Source: Streptomyces sp. WP-1
GTDB taxonomy: Bacteria > Actinomycetota > Actinomycetes > Streptomycetales > Streptomycetaceae
Length of the DNA: 64,000 bases
Reading direction: 5' to 3'
Assembly: GCF_030450125.1 (NCBI RefSeq)
Contig: NZ_CP123923.1
Span: 4,650,001 to 4,714,000, forward strand
The notes beneath the pieces were generated by a model. The model was not told where the DNA came from, did not search any database, and saw nothing but the letters and a program-made list of their open reading frames with translations. Shown piece after piece: positions 44,398-55,097 of this stretch; positions within the stretch are counted from its first letter, which is position 1; each line of letters opens with the position of its first letter. Made by a program: the position numbers and the translations under genes.

Positions 44398-44414
44398 GTG
44401 ACCACTAGTGTCAC
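44398..44414. promoter_or_regulatory. palindrome upstream of the toxin-antitoxin pair
   Basis: The 17 bases GTGACCACTAGTGTCAC contain the perfect core CACTAGTG with outer GTGA/TCAC arms. Flanking AAGGTG (44385-44390) and CACCTT (44412-44417) add a second symmetric pair. The site lies 30 bases before the antitoxin start and suits autoregulation by Phd/RelE. Confidence 0.55.
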
Positions 44415-44429
44415 CTTTTCCGGTGGGCC

Positions 44430-45113
44430 TCAGCTCTTCCGGTGGCCTATCAGCCGCGGTCGCTGCTCCAGCCCGTCCAGGCCGTGCCACGCCAGGTTCA
44501 CCAGATGCGCCGCCACCTCCGCCTTCTTCGGGCGGCGCACGTCCAGCCACCACTGGCCGGTCAGGGCGACCATGCCGACCAGGGCCTGCGCGTACAGCGG
44601 GGCCAGCTTGGGGTCGAAGCCGCGGGACTTGAACTCGCGGCCCAGGATGTCCTCCACCTGCGTGGCGATGTCCGAGATCAGCGACGCGAACGACCCCGTC
44701 GACTGCGGGATCGGCGAATCGCGCACGAGGATACGGAAACCGTCCGTGTACTCCTCGATGTAGTCGAGCAGCGCGAACGCCGCCTGCTCGCACAGCTCAC
44801 GCGGATGCCCGGCCGTCAGCGACCCGGTCACCATGTCGAGCAGGCGCCGCATCTCGCGGTCGACCACCACCGCGTACAGCCCCTCCTTGCCGCCGAAGTG
44901 CTCGTACACCACCGGCTTGGAGACCCCGGCCTTCGCCGCGATCTCCTCCACCGAGGTGCCCTCGAACCCCTTCGCCGCGAAGAGCGTGCGACCGATCTCC
45001 AGCAACTGCTGACGGCGCTCGGCACCGGTCATACGGGTCCGGCGCGTCCGCCGCTGCTTGTCTTTGTCAGTTCCTGGACTGCTGCTGGAATCGGTCGCCA
45101 CGGCGTCAATCAT
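44430..45113 (-). CDS. TetR family regulator coupled to the desaturase gene
   Basis: This 227-residue TetR protein has a basic N-terminal tail, an HTH at about 45-80 (TSVEEIAAKAGVSKPVVYEHF) and a ligand domain with RDSPIPQS and GQWWLDVR. Its ATG overlaps the desaturase stop, so the two are co-translated. Pairing with an acyl desaturase suggests it senses acyl-CoA or membrane-lipid state and controls desaturation, in the manner of FadR/DesT regulators. The tandem TACG-N4-CGTA boxes upstream of the desaturase are the likely operator. It ends 13 bases before the toxin-antitoxin control region. Confidence 0.88.
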   Translation of the reverse strand: MIDAVATDSSSSPGTDKDKQRRTRRTRMTGAERRQQLLEIGRTLFAAKGFEGTSVEEIAAKAGVSKPVVYEHFGGKEGLYAVVVDREMRRLLDMVTGSLTAGHPRELCEQAAFALLDYIEEYTDGFRILVRDSPIPQSTGSFASLISDIATQVEDILGREFKSRGFDPKLAPLYAQALVGMVALTGQWWLDVRRPKKAEVAAHLVNLAWHGLDGLEQRPRLIGHRKS

Positions 45114-46117
45114 GCCGCCTCGGCCGTCCCCTTCCGGCGCCGGGAGCCGCCATCCGCGTCGTTACGGCGCGAATCGATACGCGAGCGTGACGGCCAGCGC
45201 ACGTCGTACGCCCACCCCAGCTGCTCGAAGATCCGGATGAACCGGGCCGAGGAATCGATCTGCCCGCGCATCACCCCGTGCCGCGCCGACGTCGGGTCCG
45301 CATGGTGCAGGTTGTGCCAGGACTCGCCGCAGGACAGCACCGCCAGCCACCACACATTGCCCGAACGGTCCCGCGACTTGAACGGCCGCTTGCCCACCGC
45401 GTGACAGATCGAGTTGATCGACCACGTCACATGATGCAGCAGCGCCACCCGCACGAGTGAACCCCAGAAGAACGCGGTGAACGCGCCCCACCAGGACATC
45501 GTCACCAGACCGCCGATCAGCGCCGGCAGCAGCAGGGACAGCGCCGTCCACAGCACGAACTGCCGGGAGATCGCCCGCAGCGCCGGATCCTTGACCAGAT
45601 CCGGCGCGTACTTCTCCTGAGACGTCTGCTCCTCGTCGAACATCCAGCCGATGTGCGCCCACCACAGGCCCTTCAGCAACGCCGGAACCGACTCGCCGTA
45701 CTTCCACGGGGAGTGCGGATCACCCTCCGCGTCGGAGAACTTGTGGTGCTTGCGGTGATCCGCCACCCAGCGCACCAGCGGCCCCTCCACCGCCAGCGAC
45801 CCCATGATCGCCAGCGCGATCCGCAGCGGCCGCTTCGCCTTGAACGAACCGTGGGTGAAGTAGCGGTGGAAACCGATGGTGATGCCGTGGCACCCCAGGT
45901 AGTAGAAGAACACCAGCAGGCCCACATCGAGCCAGCTCACCCCCCAGCCCCAGGCCAGCGGCACCGCGGCCACCAGCGCCAGGAACGGAACGGTGATGAA
46001 CAGCAGCAGCGTGATCTGCTCGATCGACCGCTTCTTCTCACCGCCCAGCGTGGCCAGCGGAGGGGGAGTGCCGGTGGCCTCGCGGGCTTCTTCGATCACA
46101 TCGGAATGTGAGGTCAT
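45110..46117 (-). CDS. acyl-CoA/fatty acid delta-9 desaturase
   Basis: The 335-residue membrane enzyme has four to five helices and the three histidine boxes of stearoyl-CoA-type desaturases: HRYFTH, HRKHH and HNLHH, which hold the di-iron centre. It introduces a cis double bond into membrane fatty acyl chains and so tunes fluidity. ATG 46117 gives a soluble N-terminal segment before the first helix. The first gene of a two-gene unit with a TetR regulator, it probably has its promoter in the 305 bases before ppc. Confidence 0.93.
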   Translation of the reverse strand: MTSHSDVIEEAREATGTPPPLATLGGEKKRSIEQITLLLFITVPFLALVAAVPLAWGWGVSWLDVGLLVFFYYLGCHGITIGFHRYFTHGSFKAKRPLRIALAIMGSLAVEGPLVRWVADHRKHHKFSDAEGDPHSPWKYGESVPALLKGLWWAHIGWMFDEEQTSQEKYAPDLVKDPALRAISRQFVLWTALSLLLPALIGGLVTMSWWGAFTAFFWGSLVRVALLHHVTWSINSICHAVGKRPFKSRDRSGNVWWLAVLSCGESWHNLHHADPTSARHGVMRGQIDSSARFIRIFEQLGWAYDVRWPSRSRIDSRRNDADGGSRRRKGTAEAA

Positions 46118-46196
46118 GCGCGTCCCCTGTGGGGTCGAGGGTCGGGGGTGGGTGTGCCGGGCCTGCGGAACCGGACGCGGGGAGTCCGTACATCCC

Positions 46197-46223
46197 TACG
46201 GCTCCGTAACCTACGGCATCGTA
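46197..46223. promoter_or_regulatory. tandem TACG-N4-CGTA operator before the desaturase operon
   Basis: Two inverted repeats, TACG-GCTC-CGTA at 46197-46208 and TACG-GCAT-CGTA at 46212-46223, are spaced 15 bases centre to centre. They lie 80-106 bases upstream of the desaturase start and 200 bases before ppc. The pair suits cooperative binding by the TetR protein encoded in the same operon. The remaining bases of this 305-base gap hold the ppc ribosome-binding site (AAGGAG) and no other feature I can support. Confidence 0.6.
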
Positions 46224-46422
46224 AGTATGGCAGCGTGTCGAGCGGCGGCAAGAGCCCTGAGATCCTGCGCGTCCCCATCGACACCTATCCTTGGAATCGG
46301 TCGGACAGCGCGGTCCGCTGAAGTTTCCTTCCCGGACGCTCCGGCCCGTATGCGGCACAGGCCGCGCGGCAGACGGCCGGGTACCTCCCCGAGACGCTTC
46401 AACACTGCAAGGAGCCGTACCT

Positions 46423-49155
<2,733 letters not shown>

Positions 49156-49164
49156 CCCGACGCC

Positions 49165-49212
49165 ACATGGGGGTGCCCCCGGGGTCGTACGACCCCGGGG
49201 GCACCCCCATGT
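49165..49212. terminator. 48-base perfect palindrome between ppc and a convergent gene
   Basis: Both 24-base arms, starting ACATGGGGGTGCCCCC and meeting at TCGTACGA, are perfectly complementary. The centre lies between 49188 and 49189. It is 9 bases after the ppc stop and 18 bases before the convergent gene end, so it probably works as a bidirectional terminator. Confidence 0.85.
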
Positions 49213-49230
49213 CCACTGTCCACTCATGGC

Positions 49231-49740
49231 TCACTGCACCGCGACGAACGCCGCCGTCAGCAGACCGAGACCCGCCAGCCCCAGCCCCCACGCCAACCGC
49301 CGCAGCCGCATCCCGCCCGCGACCACCACCGAGGCCAGCAGCAACGCACCGCCCAGCGGCACCCACGCGTAGAGGATCCCCGCCGAACCCGAACGCAGCG
49401 CGTCCGAACCACCCGGCTTCAGCACCACCTCGTACGTCCGCCCCGCACGCACCGCGACCGGCTCCGCGATCTCCACCCGCGCCCGCGCCCGCGCCCCCGC
49501 CGACGTCGGCGTGAACGCACCGCTGCACCTGCCGCCCGAGCAGGCGGTCACCCTCACCGTGCCCTGCTCGCGGCCCTTGGTCAGCAGCACATGCTGGGCG
49601 TTCCCCCAGGAACCCCACACCCCCGCGAACACGATCAACGCGGCGAGCGCGCCCATCACCGCGACCCGCCCGAACCACAACGCGGACACGGACGCCTGAC
49701 GAGCGGAACGACCGCCGGTGGGAGACATGGCCGGGATCAT
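49231..49740 (-). CDS. membrane protein of unknown function with C-terminal helices
   Basis: The 169-residue protein has an N-terminal helix (VAVMGALAALIVFAGVWGSW), an extracytoplasmic domain with a CSGGRCSG pair of Cys likely bridged, then two closely spaced helices (ILYAWVPLGGALLLASVVVAGG and WGLGLAGLGLLTAAFVAV). The topology recalls DUF3592-type proteins but I cannot place it firmly. The second Met at 49728 is an alternative start. It lies upstream of the convergent ppc terminator and downstream of pth. Confidence 0.75.
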   Translation of the reverse strand: MIPAMSPTGGRSARQASVSALWFGRVAVMGALAALIVFAGVWGSWGNAQHVLLTKGREQGTVRVTACSGGRCSGAFTPTSAGARARARVEIAEPVAVRAGRTYEVVLKPGGSDALRSGSAGILYAWVPLGGALLLASVVVAGGMRLRRLAWGLGLAGLGLLTAAFVAVQ

Positions 49741-49792
49741 TGGCCATACCCCTACGACCGGTCAACTCGGCCCGTCGGCAAAGCCGTACAAG

Positions 49793-50395
49793 TCAGGAGT
49801 TGTACGTGCCCTGCGCCCGCTCAAGCCCCTCGATCACCAGAGCCTCCACCGCGTCCGCCGCACGGTCCACGAAGTAGTCCAGCTCCTTGCGCTCCGCGGC
49901 GGAGAAGTCCTTCAGCACGAAATCCGCCACCGGCATCCGGCCCGGAGGACGACCGATCCCGAACCGGACCCGGTGGTACTCCGCGCCCATCGCCTTCGTC
50001 ATCGACTTCAGACCGTTGTGCCCGTTGTCCCCGCCGCCCAGCTTCAGCCGCAGCGTGCCGTAGTCGATGTCCAGCTCGTCGTGCACGGCCACGATGTTCG
50101 CCACCGGCACCTTGTAGAAGTCCTTCAGCGCGTTCACCGGGCCACCGGACAGATTCATGTACGACGTCGGCTTCGCCAGGATCACCCGGCGACCGGCAGG
50201 ACCCGCGGGCCCGATCCGGCCCTCCAGCACCTGCGCCTGCGCCTTCCCCGCCCGCTTGAACTTCCCCCCGATCCGCTGCGCGAGCAGATCCACCACCATG
50301 AAACCGACGTTGTGCCGGTTCATCGCGTACTCCGACCCAGGATTCCCGAGCCCGACAACCAACCAGGGCTCATTGGCGGGGGTGGTCACGTCCAT
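49793..50395 (-). CDS. pth: peptidyl-tRNA hydrolase
   Basis: The 200-residue cytosolic enzyme cleaves peptidyl-tRNA dropped from stalled ribosomes. The family signature is complete: [20 protein letters not shown] with the catalytic His near residue 28, [10 protein letters not shown] and HDELDIDYG, then [12 protein letters not shown]. The ATG at 50395 has GGAG very close. It follows rplY in the common actinobacterial rplY-pth arrangement, with a 75-base gap. Confidence 0.96.
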   Translation of the reverse strand: MDVTTPANEPWLVVGLGNPGSEYAMNRHNVGFMVVDLLAQRIGGKFKRAGKAQAQVLEGRIGPAGPAGRRVILAKPTSYMNLSGGPVNALKDFYKVPVANIVAVHDELDIDYGTLRLKLGGGDNGHNGLKSMTKAMGAEYHRVRFGIGRPPGRMPVADFVLKDFSAAERKELDYFVDRAADAVEALVIEGLERAQGTYNS

Positions 50396-50470
50396 GTCTC
50401 CTTGATACGCGCCAGCCGCCGCTCCCCGCGAGGGAGAGCGGCGGCTGAACAGATGATGACGGGGCGAGGA

Positions 50471-51070
50471 TCAGGCCTCGGCAGCCTCGTCGCCCTCGGC
50501 CGCGGCCTCTTCGCCCTCGGTCTCCTCGGCCTGGGCCTGGAGGACCTGGAGAACGACGGCGTCGTCCTCGACGGCCAGCGAGACACCGCTGGGGAGCTTG
50601 ATGTCCTTGGCGTGGACGGAGGCACCGGCCTCCAGGCCCGCCACGGAGACGGTGACCGACTCCGGGATGTGCGTGGCCTCGGCCTCGACCGGCAGCGCGG
50701 ACAGGACGTGCTCCAGCAGGTTGCCACCCGGGGCCAGCTCGCCCTCGGTGTGCACCGGAATCTCGACGTTGACCTTCTCGCCGCGCTTGACCAGCAGCAG
50801 GTCGACGTGCTCCAGGAAGCCCTTCAGCGGGTCGCGCACGACCGACTTCGGGATCGCCAGCTCGTTGGTCTTGCCGTCGATGTCCAGGGAGATCAGGACG
50901 TTCGGCGTACGCAGCGCCAGCAGCAGCTCGTGACCCGGCAGGGTCAGGTGCACCGGGTCGGAACCGTGGCCGTACAGAACACCCGGGACCTTGTTGTCAC
51001 GGCGGATGCGGCGGGCCGCACCCTTGCCGAACTCGGTGCGGGACTCGGCGGCGATCTTCACCTCGGACAT
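50471..51070 (-). CDS. rplY: 50S ribosomal protein L25/general stress protein Ctc
   Basis: This 199-residue protein matches the long TL5/Ctc form of L25, which binds 5S rRNA. The N-terminal domain (MSEVKIAAESRTEFGKGAARRIRRD, VPGVLYGHG) is the RNA-binding part and the C-terminal beta domain runs from about residue 100. The tail is acidic with repeated AEAEETEGEEAAAEGDE. ATG 51070 follows GAGGAGTGATCCAC. A 199-base leader separates it from prs and contains competing hairpins. Confidence 0.95.
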   Translation of the reverse strand: MSEVKIAAESRTEFGKGAARRIRRDNKVPGVLYGHGSDPVHLTLPGHELLLALRTPNVLISLDIDGKTNELAIPKSVVRDPLKGFLEHVDLLLVKRGEKVNVEIPVHTEGELAPGGNLLEHVLSALPVEAEATHIPESVTVSVAGLEAGASVHAKDIKLPSGVSLAVEDDAVVLQVLQAQAEETEGEEAAAEGDEAAEA

Positions 51071-51156
51071 GTGGATCACTCCTCGTAGTAACTAGGAACG
51101 GACGTGGTCACCCGGCCACGAACGGCCTGCTACGAAGAGCGCGTCGATAACGGACC

Positions 51157-51225
51157 GCCGTACGCACGCGTACGGCCTCCCTCGCCGAGCAACTCCAGAA
51201 GCTTACCCGGACCCGGAGGCCGTAC
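51157..51225 (-). promoter_or_regulatory. leader of rplY with mutually exclusive hairpins
   Basis: Two pairings share bases. GTACGGCCTCC (51170-51180) pairs perfectly with GGAGGCCGTAC (51215-51225). GCCGTACG (51157-51164) pairs with CGTACGGC (51169-51176). On the minus-strand transcript the long one forms first and would block the short one. The region separates prs from rplY, so this may be an attenuator or autoregulatory site, or simply a prs terminator. No U-rich tail is visible. Confidence 0.5.
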
Positions 51226-51269
51226 CAAAAGGATCTTCAACTAGCCGCGAAAGGCCGCCTGAAGAAACC

Positions 51270-52250
51270 TCACTGCTCGTCGAAGAGGCTGGTCACCGAA
51301 CCATCCTCGAACACCTCACGCACCGCACGCGCGATCGTCGGAGCGATCGACAGCACCGTGATCTTGTCCTGCTCCCGGCCCAGCTCCGCCGGCGTCGGCA
51401 GCGTGTTCGTGAACACGAACTCACTCACCCGGGAGTTCTTCAGCCGGTCCGCCGCCGGACCCGACAGCACACCGTGCGTCGCCGTCACGATGACATCCTC
51501 CGCACCGTGCGCGAACAACGCGTCCGCGGCCGCGCAGATCGTGCCACCGGTGTCGATCATGTCGTCCACCAGCACACACACGCGACCCTCGACCTCACCC
51601 ACGACCTCGTGGACGGTCACCTGGTTCGCCACGTCCTTGTCACGCCGCTTGTGCACGATCGCCAGCGGCGCGCCCAGCCGGTCGCACCAACGGTCCGCCA
51701 CCCGCACCCGGCCCGCGTCCGGCGACACCACCGTCAGCTTGTTCCGGTCCACCTGCTCACCCACGTAGTCCGCCAGCAGCGGCAGCGCGAAGAGATGGTC
51801 CACCGGACCGTCGAAGAAGCCCTGGATCTGATCCGTGTGCAGATCCACCGTCAGAATCCGGTCGGCACCCGCCGTCTTCATCAGATCCGCGATCAGACGC
51901 GCCGAGATCGGTTCACGACCCCGGTGCTTCTTGTCCTGACGGGCGTAACCGTAGAACGGCACGATCACCGTGATGGAGCGGGCCGACGCGCGCTTCAACG
52001 CGTCGATCATGATCAACTGCTCCATGATCCACTTGTTGATCGGAGCCGTGTGGCTCTGGATCAGGAAGCAGTCCGCACCACGGGCCGACTCCTGGTAACG
52101 AACGTAGATCTCACCGTTGGCGAAATCGAAGGCCTTCGTCGGGACGACCCCGACACCCAGCTGCTGGGCGACCTCCTCGGCAAGCTCGGGGTGGGCGCGG
52201 CCGGAGAAGAACATCATCTTCTTCTCGCCGGTCGTCTTGATCCCGGTCAC
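51270..52250 (-). CDS. prs: ribose-phosphate pyrophosphokinase
   Basis: The 326-residue enzyme makes PRPP from ribose-5-phosphate and ATP for nucleotides, His and Trp. It has the conserved FFSGRAHPELAEEVA region, FYGYARQDKKHRGREP, SPDAGRVRVADRW and the PRPP loop VDDMIDTGGTI. The start is GTG at 52250 before a lysine-rich N-terminus (MTGIKTTGEKK). It lies 155 bases downstream of glmU on the same strand, an order often seen in bacteria (glmU-prs-rplY-pth). Confidence 0.97.
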   Translation of the reverse strand: MTGIKTTGEKKMMFFSGRAHPELAEEVAQQLGVGVVPTKAFDFANGEIYVRYQESARGADCFLIQSHTAPINKWIMEQLIMIDALKRASARSITVIVPFYGYARQDKKHRGREPISARLIADLMKTAGADRILTVDLHTDQIQGFFDGPVDHLFALPLLADYVGEQVDRNKLTVVSPDAGRVRVADRWCDRLGAPLAIVHKRRDKDVANQVTVHEVVGEVEGRVCVLVDDMIDTGGTICAAADALFAHGAEDVIVTATHGVLSGPAADRLKNSRVSEFVFTNTLPTPAELGREQDKITVLSIAPTIARAVREVFEDGSVTSLFDEQ

Positions 52251-52405
52251 AGCACTGTCTCCTCAGAGGTTGTCTCAACCCAGCCGACGTCTCGACCGGC
52301 CTCCCGTCCGAGCGTGAGAGACCGAAACAGCTGGTAAGGGTGCGGGTGCACACGTGCGGATGTGCACTTATCACGGTACGCCGACTTTGACGCACTCGTT
52401 TCCGG

Positions 52406-53854
52406 TCAGTCCTCGTTCCTGCCCTGCCGGGAAGCGTCCTCGGCAGCCCTCGCCGCCGCACTCCCCGGCCGCTTCCGAGCCACCCAACCCTCGATATTCC
52501 GCTGCTGACCACGGGCCACGGCCAGCGAACCGGGCGGCACATCCTTCGTGATCACGGACCCGGCGGCGGTGTACGCCCCGTCCCCCACCGTGACAGGTGC
52601 CACAAACATGTTGTCCGAACCCGTACGGCAATGCGACCCGATCGTCGTGTGATGCTTGTCCTGCCCGTCGTAGTTCACGAACACACTCGCCGCACCGATG
52701 TTCGTGCCCTCACCGATCGTCGCATCCCCCACGTACGACAGATGCGGCACCTTCGTGCCCTCACCGATCCGCGCGTTCTTCGTCTCGACGTACGTCCCGA
52801 TCTTGCCCTTCGCACCGAGCCGCGTCCCCGGACGCAGATACGCGTACGGCCCCACACTCGCCTGCGCACCCACCACGGCCCCGTCCGCCACCGTGTTGTC
52901 CACCCGCGCCCCCGCGCCCACCTTGGTGTCCTTCAGCCGGCTGTTGGGACCGACCTCCGCGCCCTCCCCGAGATGCGTCGCACCGGACAGCTGCGTACCC
53001 GGATGCACCACCGCGTCCCGCTCGAACGTCACCGTCACGTCCACCCACGTGGTCGCCGGATCCACCACGGTCACACCGTCCAGCATCGCCAGCGTCAGCA
53101 GCCGGTCGTTCAGGATCCGGCGCGCCTCCGCCAGCTGCACCCGGTTGTTGATCCCCGCGATCTCCCGGTGATCACCCGCAACCGACGCCCCGACCCGGTG
53201 CCCGGCCTCGCGCAGGATCCCCAGCACATCGGTCAGGTACTCCTCGCCCTGGCTGTTGTTCTTGCGCACCTTCGTCAACGCGTCCGCCAGCAGCCGCCCG
53301 TCGAACGCGAACACCCCGCTGTTGATCTCCAGGATCGCCCGCTGCTCCGCGCTCGCGTCCTTGTGCTCCACGATCGCGGTCACCGCGCCCGAGGCCGCGT
53401 CCCGCACGATCCGGCCGTACCCGGTGGCGTCCGGGACCTCGGCGGTCAGCACGGTCACGGCGTTGCCGTCGGCGTGATGGGTCTCGGCGAGCGCGCGCAG
53501 GGTGTCGGCGGTCAGCAGCGGGGTGTCGCCGCAGACCACGACGACGGTGCCGGTGACATCGCCGCCCAGCTCCTCCAGGCCCATCCGTACGGCGTGTCCG
53601 GTGCCGTTCTGCTGCTCCTGCACGGCGGTGCGGACGGCCGGGTCGGTCTCCGTCAGATGCGCGGTGACCTGCTCACGGGCGTGGCCGACGACGACGACCA
53701 GGTTCTCGGGCTTCAACTCGCGGGCGGCGGCGAGCACATGGCCCACCAGGGAGCGGCCGCAGATCTGGTGCAGCACCTTGGGTGTGGCCGACTTCATACG
53801 GGTGCCCTCACCCGCTGCGAGAACGACGACGGCTGCCGGGCGGATGGCACTCAC
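52406..53854 (-). CDS. glmU: bifunctional GlmU: glucosamine-1-phosphate acetyltransferase / UDP-GlcNAc pyrophosphorylase
   Basis: The 482-residue enzyme makes UDP-N-acetylglucosamine for peptidoglycan. The N-terminal uridylyltransferase domain (about 1-230) opens [19 protein letters not shown], and the C-terminal left-handed beta helix carries hexapeptide repeats (e.g. [16 protein letters not shown]) with the acetyltransferase site. A C-terminal extension ([18 protein letters not shown]) is species-specific. The ATG at 53854 is followed by a good N-terminus; the tRNA-Gln gene lies 129 bases upstream. Confidence 0.96.
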   Translation of the reverse strand: MSAIRPAAVVVLAAGEGTRMKSATPKVLHQICGRSLVGHVLAAARELKPENLVVVVGHAREQVTAHLTETDPAVRTAVQEQQNGTGHAVRMGLEELGGDVTGTVVVVCGDTPLLTADTLRALAETHHADGNAVTVLTAEVPDATGYGRIVRDAASGAVTAIVEHKDASAEQRAILEINSGVFAFDGRLLADALTKVRKNNSQGEEYLTDVLGILREAGHRVGASVAGDHREIAGINNRVQLAEARRILNDRLLTLAMLDGVTVVDPATTWVDVTVTFERDAVVHPGTQLSGATHLGEGAEVGPNSRLKDTKVGAGARVDNTVADGAVVGAQASVGPYAYLRPGTRLGAKGKIGTYVETKNARIGEGTKVPHLSYVGDATIGEGTNIGAASVFVNYDGQDKHHTTIGSHCRTGSDNMFVAPVTVGDGAYTAAGSVITKDVPPGSLAVARGQQRNIEGWVARKRPGSAAARAAEDASRQGRNED

Positions 53855-53983
53855 GGTTTGCCCTTCGGCTCTGAGGGTGGGAACAGCCGCAGGATACCGG
53901 GGCGGGGTTTGAGGGATATGGGGGCGGGCCCTGACGGGGCGGTTTGCCGGTCAGGGCCCGAACGTGGGTCTTGTGCGCTGTGG

Positions 53984-54056
53984 CTCCCCCGCAAGGATTC
54001 GAACCTTGTCCTGCTGGTACCAAAAACCAGTGTGCTGCCAGTTACACCACGGGGGA
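53984..54056 (-). tRNA. tRNA-Gln (anticodon TTG)
   Basis: Folded by eye on the minus strand: acceptor stem TCCCCCG with CGGGGGA, anticodon stem CTGGT/ACCAG, loop TTTTGGT with anticodon TTG at 54021-54023, and the T-arm GTTCGAATC. CCA is encoded at 53981-53983. It reads CAA glutamine codons. The 5' end is only 14 bases from the stop codon of the upstream gene, so it has no room for its own promoter except within that gene. Confidence 0.95.
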
Positions 54057-54070
54057 CAGCGGTTCAGACC

Positions 54071-54931
54071 TTACCCGAGACGTTCGTCGGCCTGGGCCAC
54101 GATTCCGGTCCACCAGCCCTCGATTCGGTTGTACAGATGGGCGCTTCGGGCCACCACGACTACCAGGCATCCGTGGTAGTCGTCCCCGGTGTTCTTGCGG
54201 ACCGTCCTGGGGTTGTGCTTCTTGAGGGTCGGCTTCGCGAAAACGGAGGCGTCCGCGTCGACGATCCCCGCCCAGTGACGATGGGCTGCCTCGACATCAG
54301 CGGACTCGTGGATGAGCAGCCGGAAGGACAGGCGACCGCGGTCCACACCCAGCAGGTCCAGCCAGGCCAGGTAAGTCTTGATCACGCCGGGGTCGCTGTT
54401 GACGAACACCGCGCGTTCGCGGCGGTCGTACGGCTTGCTCTTCGAGCCCTCCGCCCAGTACAGCGCGATTCCCGCCGTGAAGAGCTCGCGGTCGGTCAGT
54501 TCTCCGATCTCCCGCAGCGCGGAGACCTTGGACTCCTCACGCTTCCCGCGCTCGACAGCCCGGTGCTGTGCGAGGCCCTCCCGCATGAGCGCGTGCTGCT
54601 CCTCCGGCGTGTACCGGGGCTCGGGCCTCGGCAGGTCTCGCACCCACAGCGACACCGAACTGCGGGAGCAGCCCAGTTCCGCCTCGATCCGGTCGTAGGT
54701 CCAGCCCTGGCGCCGCAGCTCCCTGGCCCGTTCCCGGAGGTCGTCCTTGGCGTTCGGGCGCTTCGTCCAGGCGGGCGGGGGCTCGCCCTTGACCAGTTGG
54801 TTGAGGAGGTCGTTGTTGAAGATCTTCAGCCGGTCGCGGATCTGGCGGAGGCTGTGCCCCGCCCGCCGCAGCGCCACCGCCTGTTCCCGCAGGCCCTCGA
54901 AGTCGGCGTATTTGCCGTGCGTATGTGCCAT
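54071..54931 (-). CDS. helix-turn-helix protein with LAGLIDADG-endonuclease-like domain
   Basis: The 286-residue protein has two helix-turn-helix-like segments (LREQAVALRRAGHSLRQIRDRL about 15-36, and RELRRQGWTYDRIEAELGCS about 72-91). From about 145 a domain resembles LAGLIDADG homing endonucleases (GIALYWAEGSK, FVNSDPGVIKTYLAWLDLLGV). The order DNA-binding then LAGLIDADG-like suggests a site-specific DNA-binding or homing-type function. Similar proteins are common in Streptomyces (memory) but I know of no tested function. The next gene on its strand is tRNA-Gln, 14 bases away. The start MAHTHG at 54931 has GGACGG upstream; 54937 is an alternative. Confidence 0.75.
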   Translation of the reverse strand: MAHTHGKYADFEGLREQAVALRRAGHSLRQIRDRLKIFNNDLLNQLVKGEPPPAWTKRPNAKDDLRERARELRRQGWTYDRIEAELGCSRSSVSLWVRDLPRPEPRYTPEEQHALMREGLAQHRAVERGKREESKVSALREIGELTDRELFTAGIALYWAEGSKSKPYDRRERAVFVNSDPGVIKTYLAWLDLLGVDRGRLSFRLLIHESADVEAAHRHWAGIVDADASVFAKPTLKKHNPRTVRKNTGDDYHGCLVVVVARSAHLYNRIEGWWTGIVAQADERLG

Positions 54932-55097
54932 GGGCATACCGTCCAGGCGGAATGAGCCATTCCGGGGTCGAACACGGAGGGTTCACCAGTTCGAGGGATA
55001 GGGGGAGGTTTCGACACGGGTCGGTCACGGAGTGTGGTGTGTGGAGGTAGGTGAAAGTCACCGGAAAAGCCGCGCGCGTCGCCCGTAGGCTGGACGC

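Noticed and set aside
49165..49212. Inverted repeat ends of an insertion element
   Set aside because: The arms are adjacent with no gene between, and the position between convergent gene ends fits a terminator.
53981..54056. tRNA-Gln as attachment site of an integrated element
   Set aside because: No integrase gene and no duplicate of the tRNA 3' end was noticed in the window, so integration is not supported.
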